From contig NZ_BLAF01000101.1 in the NCBI RefSeq assembly GCF_009687885.1, positions 1 through 35,207 on the forward strand: 35,207 nucleotides of DNA. Reading direction: 5' to 3'. Source of the stretch: Acrocarpospora pleiomorpha. GTDB taxonomy: Bacteria; Actinomycetota; Actinomycetes; Streptosporangiales; Streptosporangiaceae. The translations under genes were made by a program, and so were the position numbers. Positions 7,668 through 14,318 of the stretch are shown here, one piece after another (position 1 is the stretch's first letter; each line of letters opens with the position of its first letter). The notes beneath the pieces were generated by a model. It was given only the letters and a program-made list of their open reading frames with translations, ran no database searches and was not told the DNA's origin.

Positions 7668-8819
7668 TCACGCAGCCGAACGGGCCAGCCGGGCCGCCTC
7701 TTCGGCGGCGCCGTCCATGGTCGGGACCTGCCGGACGGAGGGATGCGCGGCCCGGCTCAGAATCAGCCGACCCGCCTCCGCGTTGTTGCCATCCAGCCGG
7801 ACGACGATCGAGTGCCCGTGGCCGCGCTCCCCCAGCGAGTCCAGCGCGGCGACGATCCCGTCCGCGACCGCGTCACAGGCGGTGATCCCGCCGAACACGT
7901 TGACCAGGACCGACTTCACATCCGGGTCGGACAGGATGATCCCCAGCCCATCGGCCATGATCTGGGCGGACGCTCCGCCGCCGATGTCCAGGAAGTTCGC
8001 CGGCCGGGCACCCGCCTGGGCGACGACGTCGAGCGTGCTCATCACCAGCCCCGCGCCGTTCCCGATCACTCCGACCTCGCCGTCGAGCTTCACGTAGTTG
8101 AGCCCCTTGGCCTTGGCCCGGCTCTCGATGTCGTCACCGTGGCCGGGATCGGAATCCCCGGCCGGATGGCGGAAGGAGGCGTTCTCGTCGAGGGTGACCT
8201 TGCCGTCGAGGGCGATCACGCGGCCGTCGGCCGTGCGGGCCAGGGGGTTGACCTCGACGAGAACCGCGTCCTCCTCGACCATGACCCGCCAGAGCCGGAC
8301 CAGGACATCGGCGATTTCCGTGCGGATCTCCTCCGGCAGCCCGGCCCGCTCGGCGATCAGCCGCGCCATCTGCTGATCGACTCCGGTCAGCGGGTCGATC
8401 GGCAACCGCACCAAGGCTTCCGGGCTGGTGGCCGCGACCTCCTCGATGTCCATGCCACCCTGGGCGGAGGCCATCGCGAGGAACGCGCCGTTGGCACGGT
8501 CGACGAGGAAAGCCGCGTAATACTCCTCCACGAGCACGGTGGCCGGTTCGACCAGCACGCTGCGGGCGATATGCCCCTTTATGTCCATCCCAAGGATCGC
8601 GCGCGCCTCCCCTTCGGCCGTAGCCGGGCCAGGCGCGACCTTGATGCCGCCCGCCTTGCCCCGCCCCCCGACCTTGACCTGCGCCTTCACCACCACCGGC
8701 ATCGCCAGCTCGGTGGCGATGGCACCGGCCTCCGCCGGCGTGGTCGCCACCGCACCCCCGGGAATCGGGACTCCGTGCCGGGCGAACAGCTCCTTCGCCT
8801 GATGCTCGTACAGATCCAT
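7668..8819 (-). CDS. sucC: Succinyl-CoA synthetase-type ligase, beta subunit
   Basis: 383 residues, normal for the beta chain. N-terminal ATP-grasp domain starts MDLYEHQAKELFARHGVPIP; VVKAQVKVGGRGKAGG is the nucleotide-binding segment; VEVNPL and ALDGKVTLDENA mark metal and nucleotide residues; FLDIGGGAS and VNVFGGITACD belong to the CoA-ligase domain. The ATG at 8819 is fixed by a GAGGAGG site; an upstream open frame exists but covers the promoter. First gene of the block reading sucC-sucD-hyi-glxR-gcl. A likely promoter and an ATACCGTAT operator lie directly upstream, divergent from the MFS permease gene. See sucD for the likely role. Confidence 0.88.
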   Translation of the reverse strand: MDLYEHQAKELFARHGVPIPGGAVATTPAEAGAIATELAMPVVVKAQVKVGGRGKAGGIKVAPGPATAEGEARAILGMDIKGHIARSVLVEPATVLVEEYYAAFLVDRANGAFLAMASAQGGMDIEEVAATSPEALVRLPIDPLTGVDQQMARLIAERAGLPEEIRTEIADVLVRLWRVMVEEDAVLVEVNPLARTADGRVIALDGKVTLDENASFRHPAGDSDPGHGDDIESRAKAKGLNYVKLDGEVGVIGNGAGLVMSTLDVVAQAGARPANFLDIGGGASAQIMADGLGIILSDPDVKSVLVNVFGGITACDAVADGIVAALDSLGERGHGHSIVVRLDGNNAEAGRLILSRAAHPSVRQVPTMDGAAEEAARLARSAA

Positions 8820-8848
8820 CGAGCCCTCCTCAACCGGTTCCTGTAGAC

Positions 8849-8877
8849 GGTATACCGTATGGCATGTGCCTCGTCCA
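8849..8877 (-). promoter_or_regulatory. Probable sucC promoter
   Basis: On the minus strand TGGACG (8877-8872) and TATACC (8854-8849) are separated by 17 bases, a good SigA-type arrangement. The -10 overlaps the putative GntR operator at 8852-8860. Confidence 0.5.
8852..8860. promoter_or_regulatory. Putative GntR operator, site 1 (ATACCGTAT)
   Basis: Perfect match to the ATAC-N-GTAT motif found near every operon start of the island. It also lies inside the 12-bp perfect palindrome ACGGTATACCGT at 8847-8858. It overlaps the sucC -10. Confidence 0.6.
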
Positions 8878-8881
8878 GCCC

Positions 8882-8911
8882 TGGACAGGGAACTGGTACC
8901 TGGGATATTCC
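8882..8911 (+). promoter_or_regulatory. Probable promoter of the MFS permease gene
   Basis: TGGACA at 8882-8887 is followed by a weak -10 (GATATT at 8904-8909 or TATTCC at 8906-8911). This would start transcription at or next to the ATG at 8919, that is, a leaderless message. No ribosome site is present at a useful distance. Based on motif reading only. Confidence 0.4.
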
Positions 8912-8927
8912 ATACAGTATGCAGAAT
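8912..8927. promoter_or_regulatory. Putative GntR operator, site 2 (overlaps permease start codon)
   Basis: ATACAGTAT at 8912-8920 is a perfect ATAC-N-GTAT motif, followed with a 2-base overlap by the degenerate copy ATGCAGAAT at 8919-8927. It covers the predicted transcription start and the ATG of the permease gene. Confidence 0.55.
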
Positions 8928-10448
8928 GCAATCGAGGTCCGTGACTGGCGGGGCAGGATCTACCTCGTCGGCCCCTCCGCCACCGAACTGCTCCGCCGTC
9001 CCCGCACGTGGATGTTGTGGTCGGCCTGCGCGGCCATGGCGGCCATCGCCCCCATGCAGTACGGCTACGCCGCCATCTCCCCGCAACTCGCCGCGGCCCT
9101 GGGGTTACCACTGGCGAGCACGCTCATCCCGCTCGCCGTCTGGCTGGCCTGCCAGGCGATCACCGCCCTCGCCACCGCGATCCTGCTCTCCCGCGGCCGG
9201 CTCCAAGCCCGCTCAGCGCTCCGCCTCGGCGCGCTCCTGTCCGGCGCGGCCCTGCTCACCGTCGCCGCCGTCAGCCACCCCCCGGCCCTCTCCGGCCTTC
9301 CCGTGCCCACCGCCCTCATCGTCGGGTACGGCCTGCTCGGTGGCATCGGAGCGGGATTGGTGTACGGCGCCTGCACCCAGACGGTCGCCCGTTGGTACCC
9401 GGATCGCCCGGCCATCAGAGTCAGCGTCGTGACCGGCGCTTTCGCCTACGGGACGATTCCGCTGGCCGTGGCCGTCGGCCTCGACCATGACCTGCTCGGC
9501 CCGGCATTCCTGGTGGCGGCGGGGATAGTCGTGATCGTCGTCACGGCGGCGGCCTCGCTGCTGCGCACGCCGCCGTCGCTGTGGTGGCCGCCGGAGGTCG
9601 ATCCGCGCGCCTGGGCGCTGGACCGATCGGTCCTCCACCGGCAGCCCCGGGCGGCGCGGCAGTTCTCGCTCGGCGAAGCGGCCCGCACCCGGTGCCTGGC
9701 CGTTCTGGCGTTGATCCTGGTGGTCGCGGGGGCGATCGGGATCTTCAACGTGATCGCCATGGCGATCACCCTGGACGCCACAGGCCCGATCATGGTCGCG
9801 TTCATCGCACTGATGTTGCTGCTGAACGGTTCGGGGCGATCCGGCGCGGTCCTGCTCGCGGAGAGGTTCGGCCGGCCCAAGGTCCTGTCACTGGTGCTGC
9901 TGTCACTGGGCACAGGACAGGCATTGCTCGCCCTGGCCGGGCTGACCGCTCAAACCGAAGGCCAACTCGGAGCCCAGCTCGGGGCTCAGGCCGGCGCCCA
10001 GATCGAAGCCCAGGCCCGAGTCCAGGATGCGATCCAAGCCGGAGGTATGGCCGCGATCCAGATCGAGGGCGCTGGAGTCCATGCCGGAGTCCATGCCGCA
10101 GTGCAGGCCGGAGCTGAGGTGGGAACAGCGGGTGCCGGGCTCGGTGCGGGCCTGCTGGCCCTGGTGGGGGTGCTCCTCGCCGGGATCGGAGGCGGGGCGT
10201 GTTATCCGCTGATCGCGTCATTGGTCCGGGAGTATTTCGGCGATGAACGCATGTCGGGCATTCATGGTGTGGTCTACTCCGCCAAGGCCGTCGCGGGATC
10301 CGCTGGGGTGGGTCTCGCGATCTGGGGGTCGATGGACATCGTGGCGGCGTTCCTCGCCGCGGCCGCTCTGTCGATCGGCGCGGTGGGGCTGTGCGGGCTG
10401 TTACGAAGGCCCGGATTGCCCGCGACCCTCCCCATCAGAGTGCTGTGA
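8919..10448 (+). CDS. OFA-type MFS permease, probable oxalate/formate transporter
   Basis: 509 residues with about 12 hydrophobic helices. The N-terminus (RDWRGRIYLVG, then MQYGYAAISPQL) and the TM11 segment HGVVYSAKAVAG fit the oxalate:formate antiporter family. Lys456 in YSAKAVAG sits where OxlT has its substrate-binding TM11 lysine (Lys355). It likely imports oxalate in exchange for formate. The start is uncertain: the ATG at 8919 has no ribosome site and coincides with the predicted transcription start, so leaderless translation is likely. An ATG at 8859 would add 20 residues but lies within the divergent promoter. Residues about 344-408 are an Ala/Gln/Gly-rich low-complexity insert between helices. 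Divergent from sucC and followed by the GntR gene. Confidence 0.8.
   Translation: MQNAIEVRDWRGRIYLVGPSATELLRRPRTWMLWSACAAMAAIAPMQYGYAAISPQLAAALGLPLASTLIPLAVWLACQAITALATAILLSRGRLQARSALRLGALLSGAALLTVAAVSHPPALSGLPVPTALIVGYGLLGGIGAGLVYGACTQTVARWYPDRPAIRVSVVTGAFAYGTIPLAVAVGLDHDLLGPAFLVAAGIVVIVVTAAASLLRTPPSLWWPPEVDPRAWALDRSVLHRQPRAARQFSLGEAARTRCLAVLALILVVAGAIGIFNVIAMAITLDATGPIMVAFIALMLLLNGSGRSGAVLLAERFGRPKVLSLVLLSLGTGQALLALAGLTAQTEGQLGAQLGAQAGAQIEAQARVQDAIQAGGMAAIQIEGAGVHAGVHAAVQAGAEVGTAGAGLGAGLLALVGVLLAGIGGGACYPLIASLVREYFGDERMSGIHGVVYSAKAVAGSAGVGLAIWGSMDIVAAFLAAAALSIGAVGLCGLLRRPGLPATLPIRVL
9948..10142 (+). repeat. In-frame low-complexity insert within the permease gene
   Basis: Short, imperfect, in-frame repeats (units such as GCCCAGNTCG and GGAGTCCATGCC) encode a run rich in Ala, Gln and Gly with sparse Glu. 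It adds about 65 residues in what should be a short loop before the last membrane helices. Confidence 0.7.
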
Positions 10449-10483
10449 TCGATCTCACCCCAGGCCGTAGTAACAAAGAATGT

Positions 10484-10492
10484 ATGCTGTAG
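10484..10492. promoter_or_regulatory. Putative GntR operator, site 3 (upstream of the regulator gene)
   Basis: ATGCTGTAG matches ATAC-N-GTAT at 7 of 9 positions, and its flank (GTATGCTGTAGGC) resembles site 6 (GAATACCGTAGGC). It lies 70 bases before the gntR start, which suits autoregulation. Weakest of the six sites. Confidence 0.4.
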
Positions 10493-10562
10493 GCAGTCGA
10501 CGACAAACATTTAGACGTCAGACTTTCGGCGAAAATGCCGCCCATTCTGGAGTTGAGAACGA

Positions 10563-11294
10563 ATGCTCGCGAACCAGGGAGCCACTGCGAAGATCGCCCG
10601 GCCCACGACGCTCAGGGAAAGTGTGTTCGAAGCGATTCTTGAGCTGATCATCGTGGGGAATCTGGAGCCCGGCCAGCATCTGGTCGAGAACGAGTTGGCC
10701 GACATCCTCGGGGTCTCGCGGCAGCCCGTGCGCGAGGCGCTCCAGTTGCTCAGCGGGGAAGGGTGGGTGGATCTGCGTCCGGGCCACGGCGCGTTCGTGC
10801 ACGCGCCGACCGTCGCGGAGGCCGACCAGCTGCTGGCCGTGCGCACCCTGCTGGAGACCGAGTCCGCCCGCCTGGCCGCGCGCAACTCGGACGAGCCGGG
10901 AGTAGCACACCTGCGTATGTTGTGCGCCCGTGGCCTGACCGCGTTCGAAGCCGACGATGTGGACGGCTCGGTGGCCGCCAACTCCGAACTGCACGCCGCG
11001 GTGACCTCGCTGTCCGGCAACCAGGTCCTCGCCGAGCTGACCTCGCAGGTCGCCCGGCGGGTCCGGTGGTATCACACGCCGGTCGCCCGGCAGCGTGGAC
11101 GGGCGTCCTGGGACGAGCACACCGCGCTGATCGACGCGATCGCGGACGGCGACGAGGACCAGGCCGCCGAGATCATGCGCCGACACACCGAGCACACCCG
11201 GCATTCCTACCTGGAGCAGCGGGCCAGCCAGGGCGAGGAAAGCGTGTCCGCACCGGTCCGGCGTCGCCGGCCGCGTGCCGCCGCCACAAGTTGA
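10563..11294 (+). CDS. FadR/FCD-type GntR transcription regulator
   Basis: 243 residues. An N-terminal winged helix (about 10-75) carries the GntR signature LVENELADILGVSRQPVREAL. The C-terminal FCD all-helical domain (about 85-220) has the metal-binding pattern Asn140/His144 (NSELH), His186 (WDEH) and His208. The tail is basic (RRRRPR). FCD regulators sense small carboxylates and usually bind short palindromes; the island motif ATAC-N-GTAT is the obvious candidate. GGAG stands ten bases before the ATG. Its position in the centre of the island, and a motif copy in its own leader, make it the probable local regulator. Whether it represses or activates, and its ligand (oxalate, oxalyl-CoA, glyoxylate), cannot be read from the sequence. 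Confidence 0.9.
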   Translation: MLANQGATAKIARPTTLRESVFEAILELIIVGNLEPGQHLVENELADILGVSRQPVREALQLLSGEGWVDLRPGHGAFVHAPTVAEADQLLAVRTLLETESARLAARNSDEPGVAHLRMLCARGLTAFEADDVDGSVAANSELHAAVTSLSGNQVLAELTSQVARRVRWYHTPVARQRGRASWDEHTALIDAIADGDEDQAAEIMRRHTEHTRHSYLEQRASQGEESVSAPVRRRRPRAAATS

Positions 11295-11367
11295 CACGCC
11301 TTTCATCGGCCGCCCGTTTCCCTGAAACACGCCGGGTAGAGGATGGAACGGAAAGGAGGTGACCTCC

Positions 11368-11577
11368 ATGAAGACGTTTCTGCACCGGCTCCGCAATCTC
11401 CGCGACAGACCCGACAGCGGCACTGCCGACGGTGGCCCATTTGGCCTGGGCCTGGCGACCGCGATGCGTAACTACTACTCCGCCCACGACGCCGATCAAC
11501 ATCTGCGCCGCTGGACTACCGAACAACACCCCACCACCACTCCCGCCGATCGCTCCGGCGACCACCACCCCCGCTAA
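11368..11577 (+). CDS. Small protein of unknown function (69 aa)
   Basis: A 69-residue frame, MKTFLHRLRNLR at its start, basic N-terminus, then a Gly-rich middle (GGPFGLGLATAMRNYYSAHDADQHLRRW) and a polar Thr/Pro/His tail. I do not recognise it. Support for translation is an exceptionally strong ribosome site, AAGGAGGTGA, five bases before the ATG; a GTG at 11359 lies within that site and is less likely. The site forms a perfect inverted repeat with the following bases (GGAGGT-G-ACCTCC, 11355-11367). It lies 73 bases after gntR in the same direction and may be co-transcribed. Confidence 0.5.
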   Translation: MKTFLHRLRNLRDRPDSGTADGGPFGLGLATAMRNYYSAHDADQHLRRWTTEQHPTTTPADRSGDHHPR

Positions 11578-11974
11578 TCCGAGCACCATCGAGCAAGCCC
11601 ATCAACCGACCATCTAGAACCAAACACCCAGGAACCAAACACCCGAAACCGAGCACCCCAAATCCAGACACCAGATCTAAGCACCCAGATCTGACTACCA
11701 GGGGAAGAGCCGGACCACTGCCCGCCGCGGCCTCCGCGAGCGTCCCCCACCGGCTCCCCCAAGTGAATCCCTCCAGGCCCCGGATCCGTCAGTAGCCCAG
11801 CACAGGGCACCCGGCCACCAAGGGATTTCGCTCCAAGACCAGCCAGACCTCACCGTCAATCGACGCCGAGGTCCAACAGAATGAGCAGTTCACCGACTTG
11901 CTCTCCGTTATCCGGCGCCGATCACGCGGGCGACGGTCCTCGCCACACCGACGCCAAGAATGGCGACGGCATCC
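11578..11974. other. Intergenic low-complexity region
   Basis: About 400 bases with no supported gene. The stretch 11610-11700 consists of short A/C-rich near-repeats (AACCAAACACCC twice, AGATCTAAGCACCC and CAGATCTGAC). Nothing regulatory is recognised. Confidence 0.5.
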
Positions 11975-12560
11975 TGTCGGAATTCTCAGCACTCCAGGAA
12001 CTCCACCGTGGCGCTGCTCGGAATTCTTGGCACTCCCGGATCACCGCCGAAGGGCTGCTGTGGGCACTCAGATTCGCTGGTGACCTCTCGGCGTTCCGGG
12101 AGATCTTGGCAAATTGACCCTTCGCACTCCCGAAGTGCTTTTGGGAACGCGACCTCGGCACTCCGCGAAGCTCTTGAAAGGCGACATTGACGGTCCCCCC
12201 AAACCCCTTGGAAAGACGACATCGGCAACCCGTGAAGCTCGGACAGGCGACCTTGGCGGCTCACCAAGAAGCGCTTCTGGAAACGCGACCTCGGTACCCA
12301 CGAAGCTCTTTGAAAGGCGCCGAGCCCCTTGGAAAGGCGACATTACCCGTGAAACCCGGAAGGCGACCTCGGCGGCTCACCAAGAAGCGCTTCTGGAAAC
12401 GCGACCTCGGTACCCACGAAGCTCTTTGAAAGGCGCCGGACCCCCTCGGAAAGGCGATATTACCTGCGAAGCCCGGAAGGTGACCTTGGCGGCTCGCCAA
12501 GCTTTGTTTAGAAAGTGATCCCTTGGCTTGGAAGGCAACCTTCACAACCCCGGAAGGCGC
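11975..12560. repeat. Degenerate 20-41 bp repeat array with a 116-117 bp higher-order period
   Basis: Non-coding array. Basic units run 20-41 bases, typically starting GACCTCGGC and ending GAAAGGC or GAAACGC. Early units are diverged (GGAATTCT..GCACTCC at 11979-11995 and 12020-12036, period 41). From about 12249 four units form a block (38+32+20/21+26 bases) that is repeated: GGCGGCTC begins at 12255, 12371 and 12488, giving periods of 116 and 117. Blocks at 12249 and 12364 are nearly identical for over 70 bases. It lies beyond the 3' end of the terC block. Function unknown. Confidence 0.85.
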
Positions 12561-12650
12561 TGTGGAAAGGGCAGGCGATCCCGATATGTGAGATGGGGGT
12601 CGTCCATGTGGGCTTTGTTGAATGACTGGATTGTGAAGCCGAAAGGGTTG

Positions 12651-12677
12651 GCGGGCGGTCCGGGGAGGGCCGCCCGC
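12651..12677 (-). terminator. Probable terminator of the oxc-to-terC operon
   Basis: GCGGGCGG (12651-12658) and CCGCCCGC (12670-12677) form a perfect 8-bp stem with an 11-base loop, about 85 bases beyond the terC stop on the minus strand. No T-run follows. Confidence 0.5.
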
Positions 12678-12690
12678 CTGGGTGGGGTGG

Positions 12691-12726
12691 GGGTTTCAGG
12701 AGAGTGGGTGGAGGGTTTCAGGAGAG
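12691..12726. repeat. Two direct copies of GGGTTTCAGGAGAG
   Basis: Perfect 14-base copies at 12691-12704 and 12713-12726, 22 bases apart, between terC and its putative terminator. Role unknown. Confidence 0.7.
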
Positions 12727-12761
12727 GTTTGCGGGGCCGGCCTGCTCTTCGCCCTGTGGGG

Positions 12762-13751
12762 TTAGTTGTCGACTTCCGCGGGTTCGCGTTGGATTTGGGC
12801 GGCCGCGCGACGGTTGTCGGAGCGGGATTTGATGAGGCTGGCGATCGTGGTCAGGGCCAGGGTGCCGATGATGACGCCCAGGGAGACCAGGATCGGGACT
12901 TCGGGCGCCCAGGAGACTCCGTCGTGGTGCAGGGCTTCCAGGATGAGCTTGACGCCGATGAAGGCGAGCACGATCGACAGGCCCTTGCTGAGGTAGACAA
13001 GGCGGTCCAGCAGACCACCGATCAGGAAGAACAGCTGGCGCAGGCCCATCAGCGCGAACACGTTGGCTGTGAACACCAGATACGGCTCCCGGGTCAATCC
13101 GAAGATCGCCGGAATCGAGTCCAGGGCGAACAGCAGGTCCGTCGTCCCGATGGCCACCATGACGATGAGCATCGGCGTGACCAGCCGGCGGCCGGCGACC
13201 TGAACGGTGAGTCTCGCCCCGTGGTAGACGTCGGTGGCGGGCAGCACCCGCCGTACCGCACGGATCGCGATGTTCTCCGAGAACTCGGCTTCCTCCTCCT
13301 CATGTCCGATGAGCTTCCACGCCGTATAGACCAGGAACGCGCCGAACACATAGAACAACCAGTCGAACCTGGACACGGCCTCGGCTCCGGCCGCGATGAA
13401 CAGACCGCGCATCAGGAGCGCGATCACGATGCCGACCAGCAGCACCTTCTGCCGGTACTGCCGGGGCACCGAGAACCGGCTCATGATCAGAAGGAAGACG
13501 AACAGGTTGTCCATGCTGAGCGAATACTCGGTGATCCATCCGGCGAAGAACTCGCCGCCTCGGGCGGGCCCGGCCACGAGCAGCAACCCGCCGCCGAACG
13601 CCGCCGCGAGCGCCACGTAGAAGAGCACCCACCACGTGCATTCGCGAAAGGACGGCTCGCGCGGGTTGCGCGCGACCAGATAGAAGTCGAAGGCCAGTAC
13701 CAGGGCGAAGACGCCGATCGTGGTGAGCCACACCCAGATGGGCAGGTTCAT
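12762..13751 (-). CDS. TerC/Alx family membrane protein, probable metal exporter
   Basis: 329 residues with about 9 hydrophobic helices. The two acidic family signatures are present: YSLSMDNLFVFLLI near residue 75-90 and FALDSIPAIFGL near 210. TerC/Alx proteins are linked to Mn(II) export in several bacteria and some help load metal into exported enzymes. The start overlaps the preceding gene by ATGA. It is the last gene of the minus-strand operon starting with the decarboxylase, so it is co-expressed with oxalate genes. No yybP-ykoY riboswitch could sit here because there is no leader. The transported ion is inferred from the family, not seen. Confidence 0.82.
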   Translation of the reverse strand: MNLPIWVWLTTIGVFALVLAFDFYLVARNPREPSFRECTWWVLFYVALAAAFGGGLLLVAGPARGGEFFAGWITEYSLSMDNLFVFLLIMSRFSVPRQYRQKVLLVGIVIALLMRGLFIAAGAEAVSRFDWLFYVFGAFLVYTAWKLIGHEEEEAEFSENIAIRAVRRVLPATDVYHGARLTVQVAGRRLVTPMLIVMVAIGTTDLLFALDSIPAIFGLTREPYLVFTANVFALMGLRQLFFLIGGLLDRLVYLSKGLSIVLAFIGVKLILEALHHDGVSWAPEVPILVSLGVIIGTLALTTIASLIKSRSDNRRAAAQIQREPAEVDN

Positions 13752-14317
13752 CGAGCTCCTTTCTTCGTCTTGGCCCGACGCCGGTCACGGGCGCGCGACA
13801 ACGTTTCGGCGTGCTCGACATACCGCCGCAGCAGCAGGGCCGCCTCGGGGTTGTGGTCGGTCAAGCGCATCAGCCACTGCGGCATGAAGCGCTCGTGCAG
13901 CCAGAGGAACCCGATGGCGAAGCCGAGGCTGACCATGGCCTGGTAGGCGAGGAAGCCACCCAGACCGCCGGACAGGAACACCTCCCCGTGCAGGACGAGA
14001 CCCGCGGCCGTCTCCTGGAACAGCCGGGACAGCGGGAAGGCGATGAGCCAGAAGACCCCGGCCGGGGCGAAGACGCCGGGCCGGAACAAGCTGCTGAACC
14101 TGCCGCCGAGGAGGCGTGGGCCGAGCAGCGTGCCGTACACCCCGCCGAACAGGCCGAGCGGCAGGGCGAGGGCGAGCGCCGAGACGGCGGCCCAGCCGGT
14201 GGACTGCCCCGCGAGGAGGGTCAGCCCACCGGCCATGGCGCCGGCGACGACTCCGATCGACAGCCCCGGGAATGCGAGCTCCGCGTAGTGTCGTCCGAAT
14301 GATCGTCCAGGCGCCAT
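13748..14317 (-). CDS. Unknown membrane protein between the Nramp-like and TerC genes
   Basis: 189 residues. Two or three hydrophobic segments are seen at about 15-40 and 45-65, a further helical pair at about 85-100 and 115-150, and a basic C-terminus (RARDRRRAKTKKGAR). I do not recognise a family. It starts one base after the Nramp-like stop and overlaps terC by ATGA, so all three are translationally coupled. It is likely a partner of one of the two transporters, which is inference only. Confidence 0.7.
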   Translation of the reverse strand: MAPGRSFGRHYAELAFPGLSIGVVAGAMAGGLTLLAGQSTGWAAVSALALALPLGLFGGVYGTLLGPRLLGGRFSSLFRPGVFAPAGVFWLIAFPLSRLFQETAAGLVLHGEVFLSGGLGGFLAYQAMVSLGFAIGFLWLHERFMPQWLMRLTDHNPEAALLLRRYVEHAETLSRARDRRRAKTKKGAR

Positions 14318-14318
14318 G

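Noticed and set aside
11881..12117. Possible 78-residue gene (ATG at 11881)
   Set aside because: No ribosome site, overlaps the start of the repeat array, and the translation has no recognisable pattern.
11975..12560. CRISPR array
   Set aside because: Units vary in length and sequence and there are no unique spacers between constant repeats; no cas gene is near.
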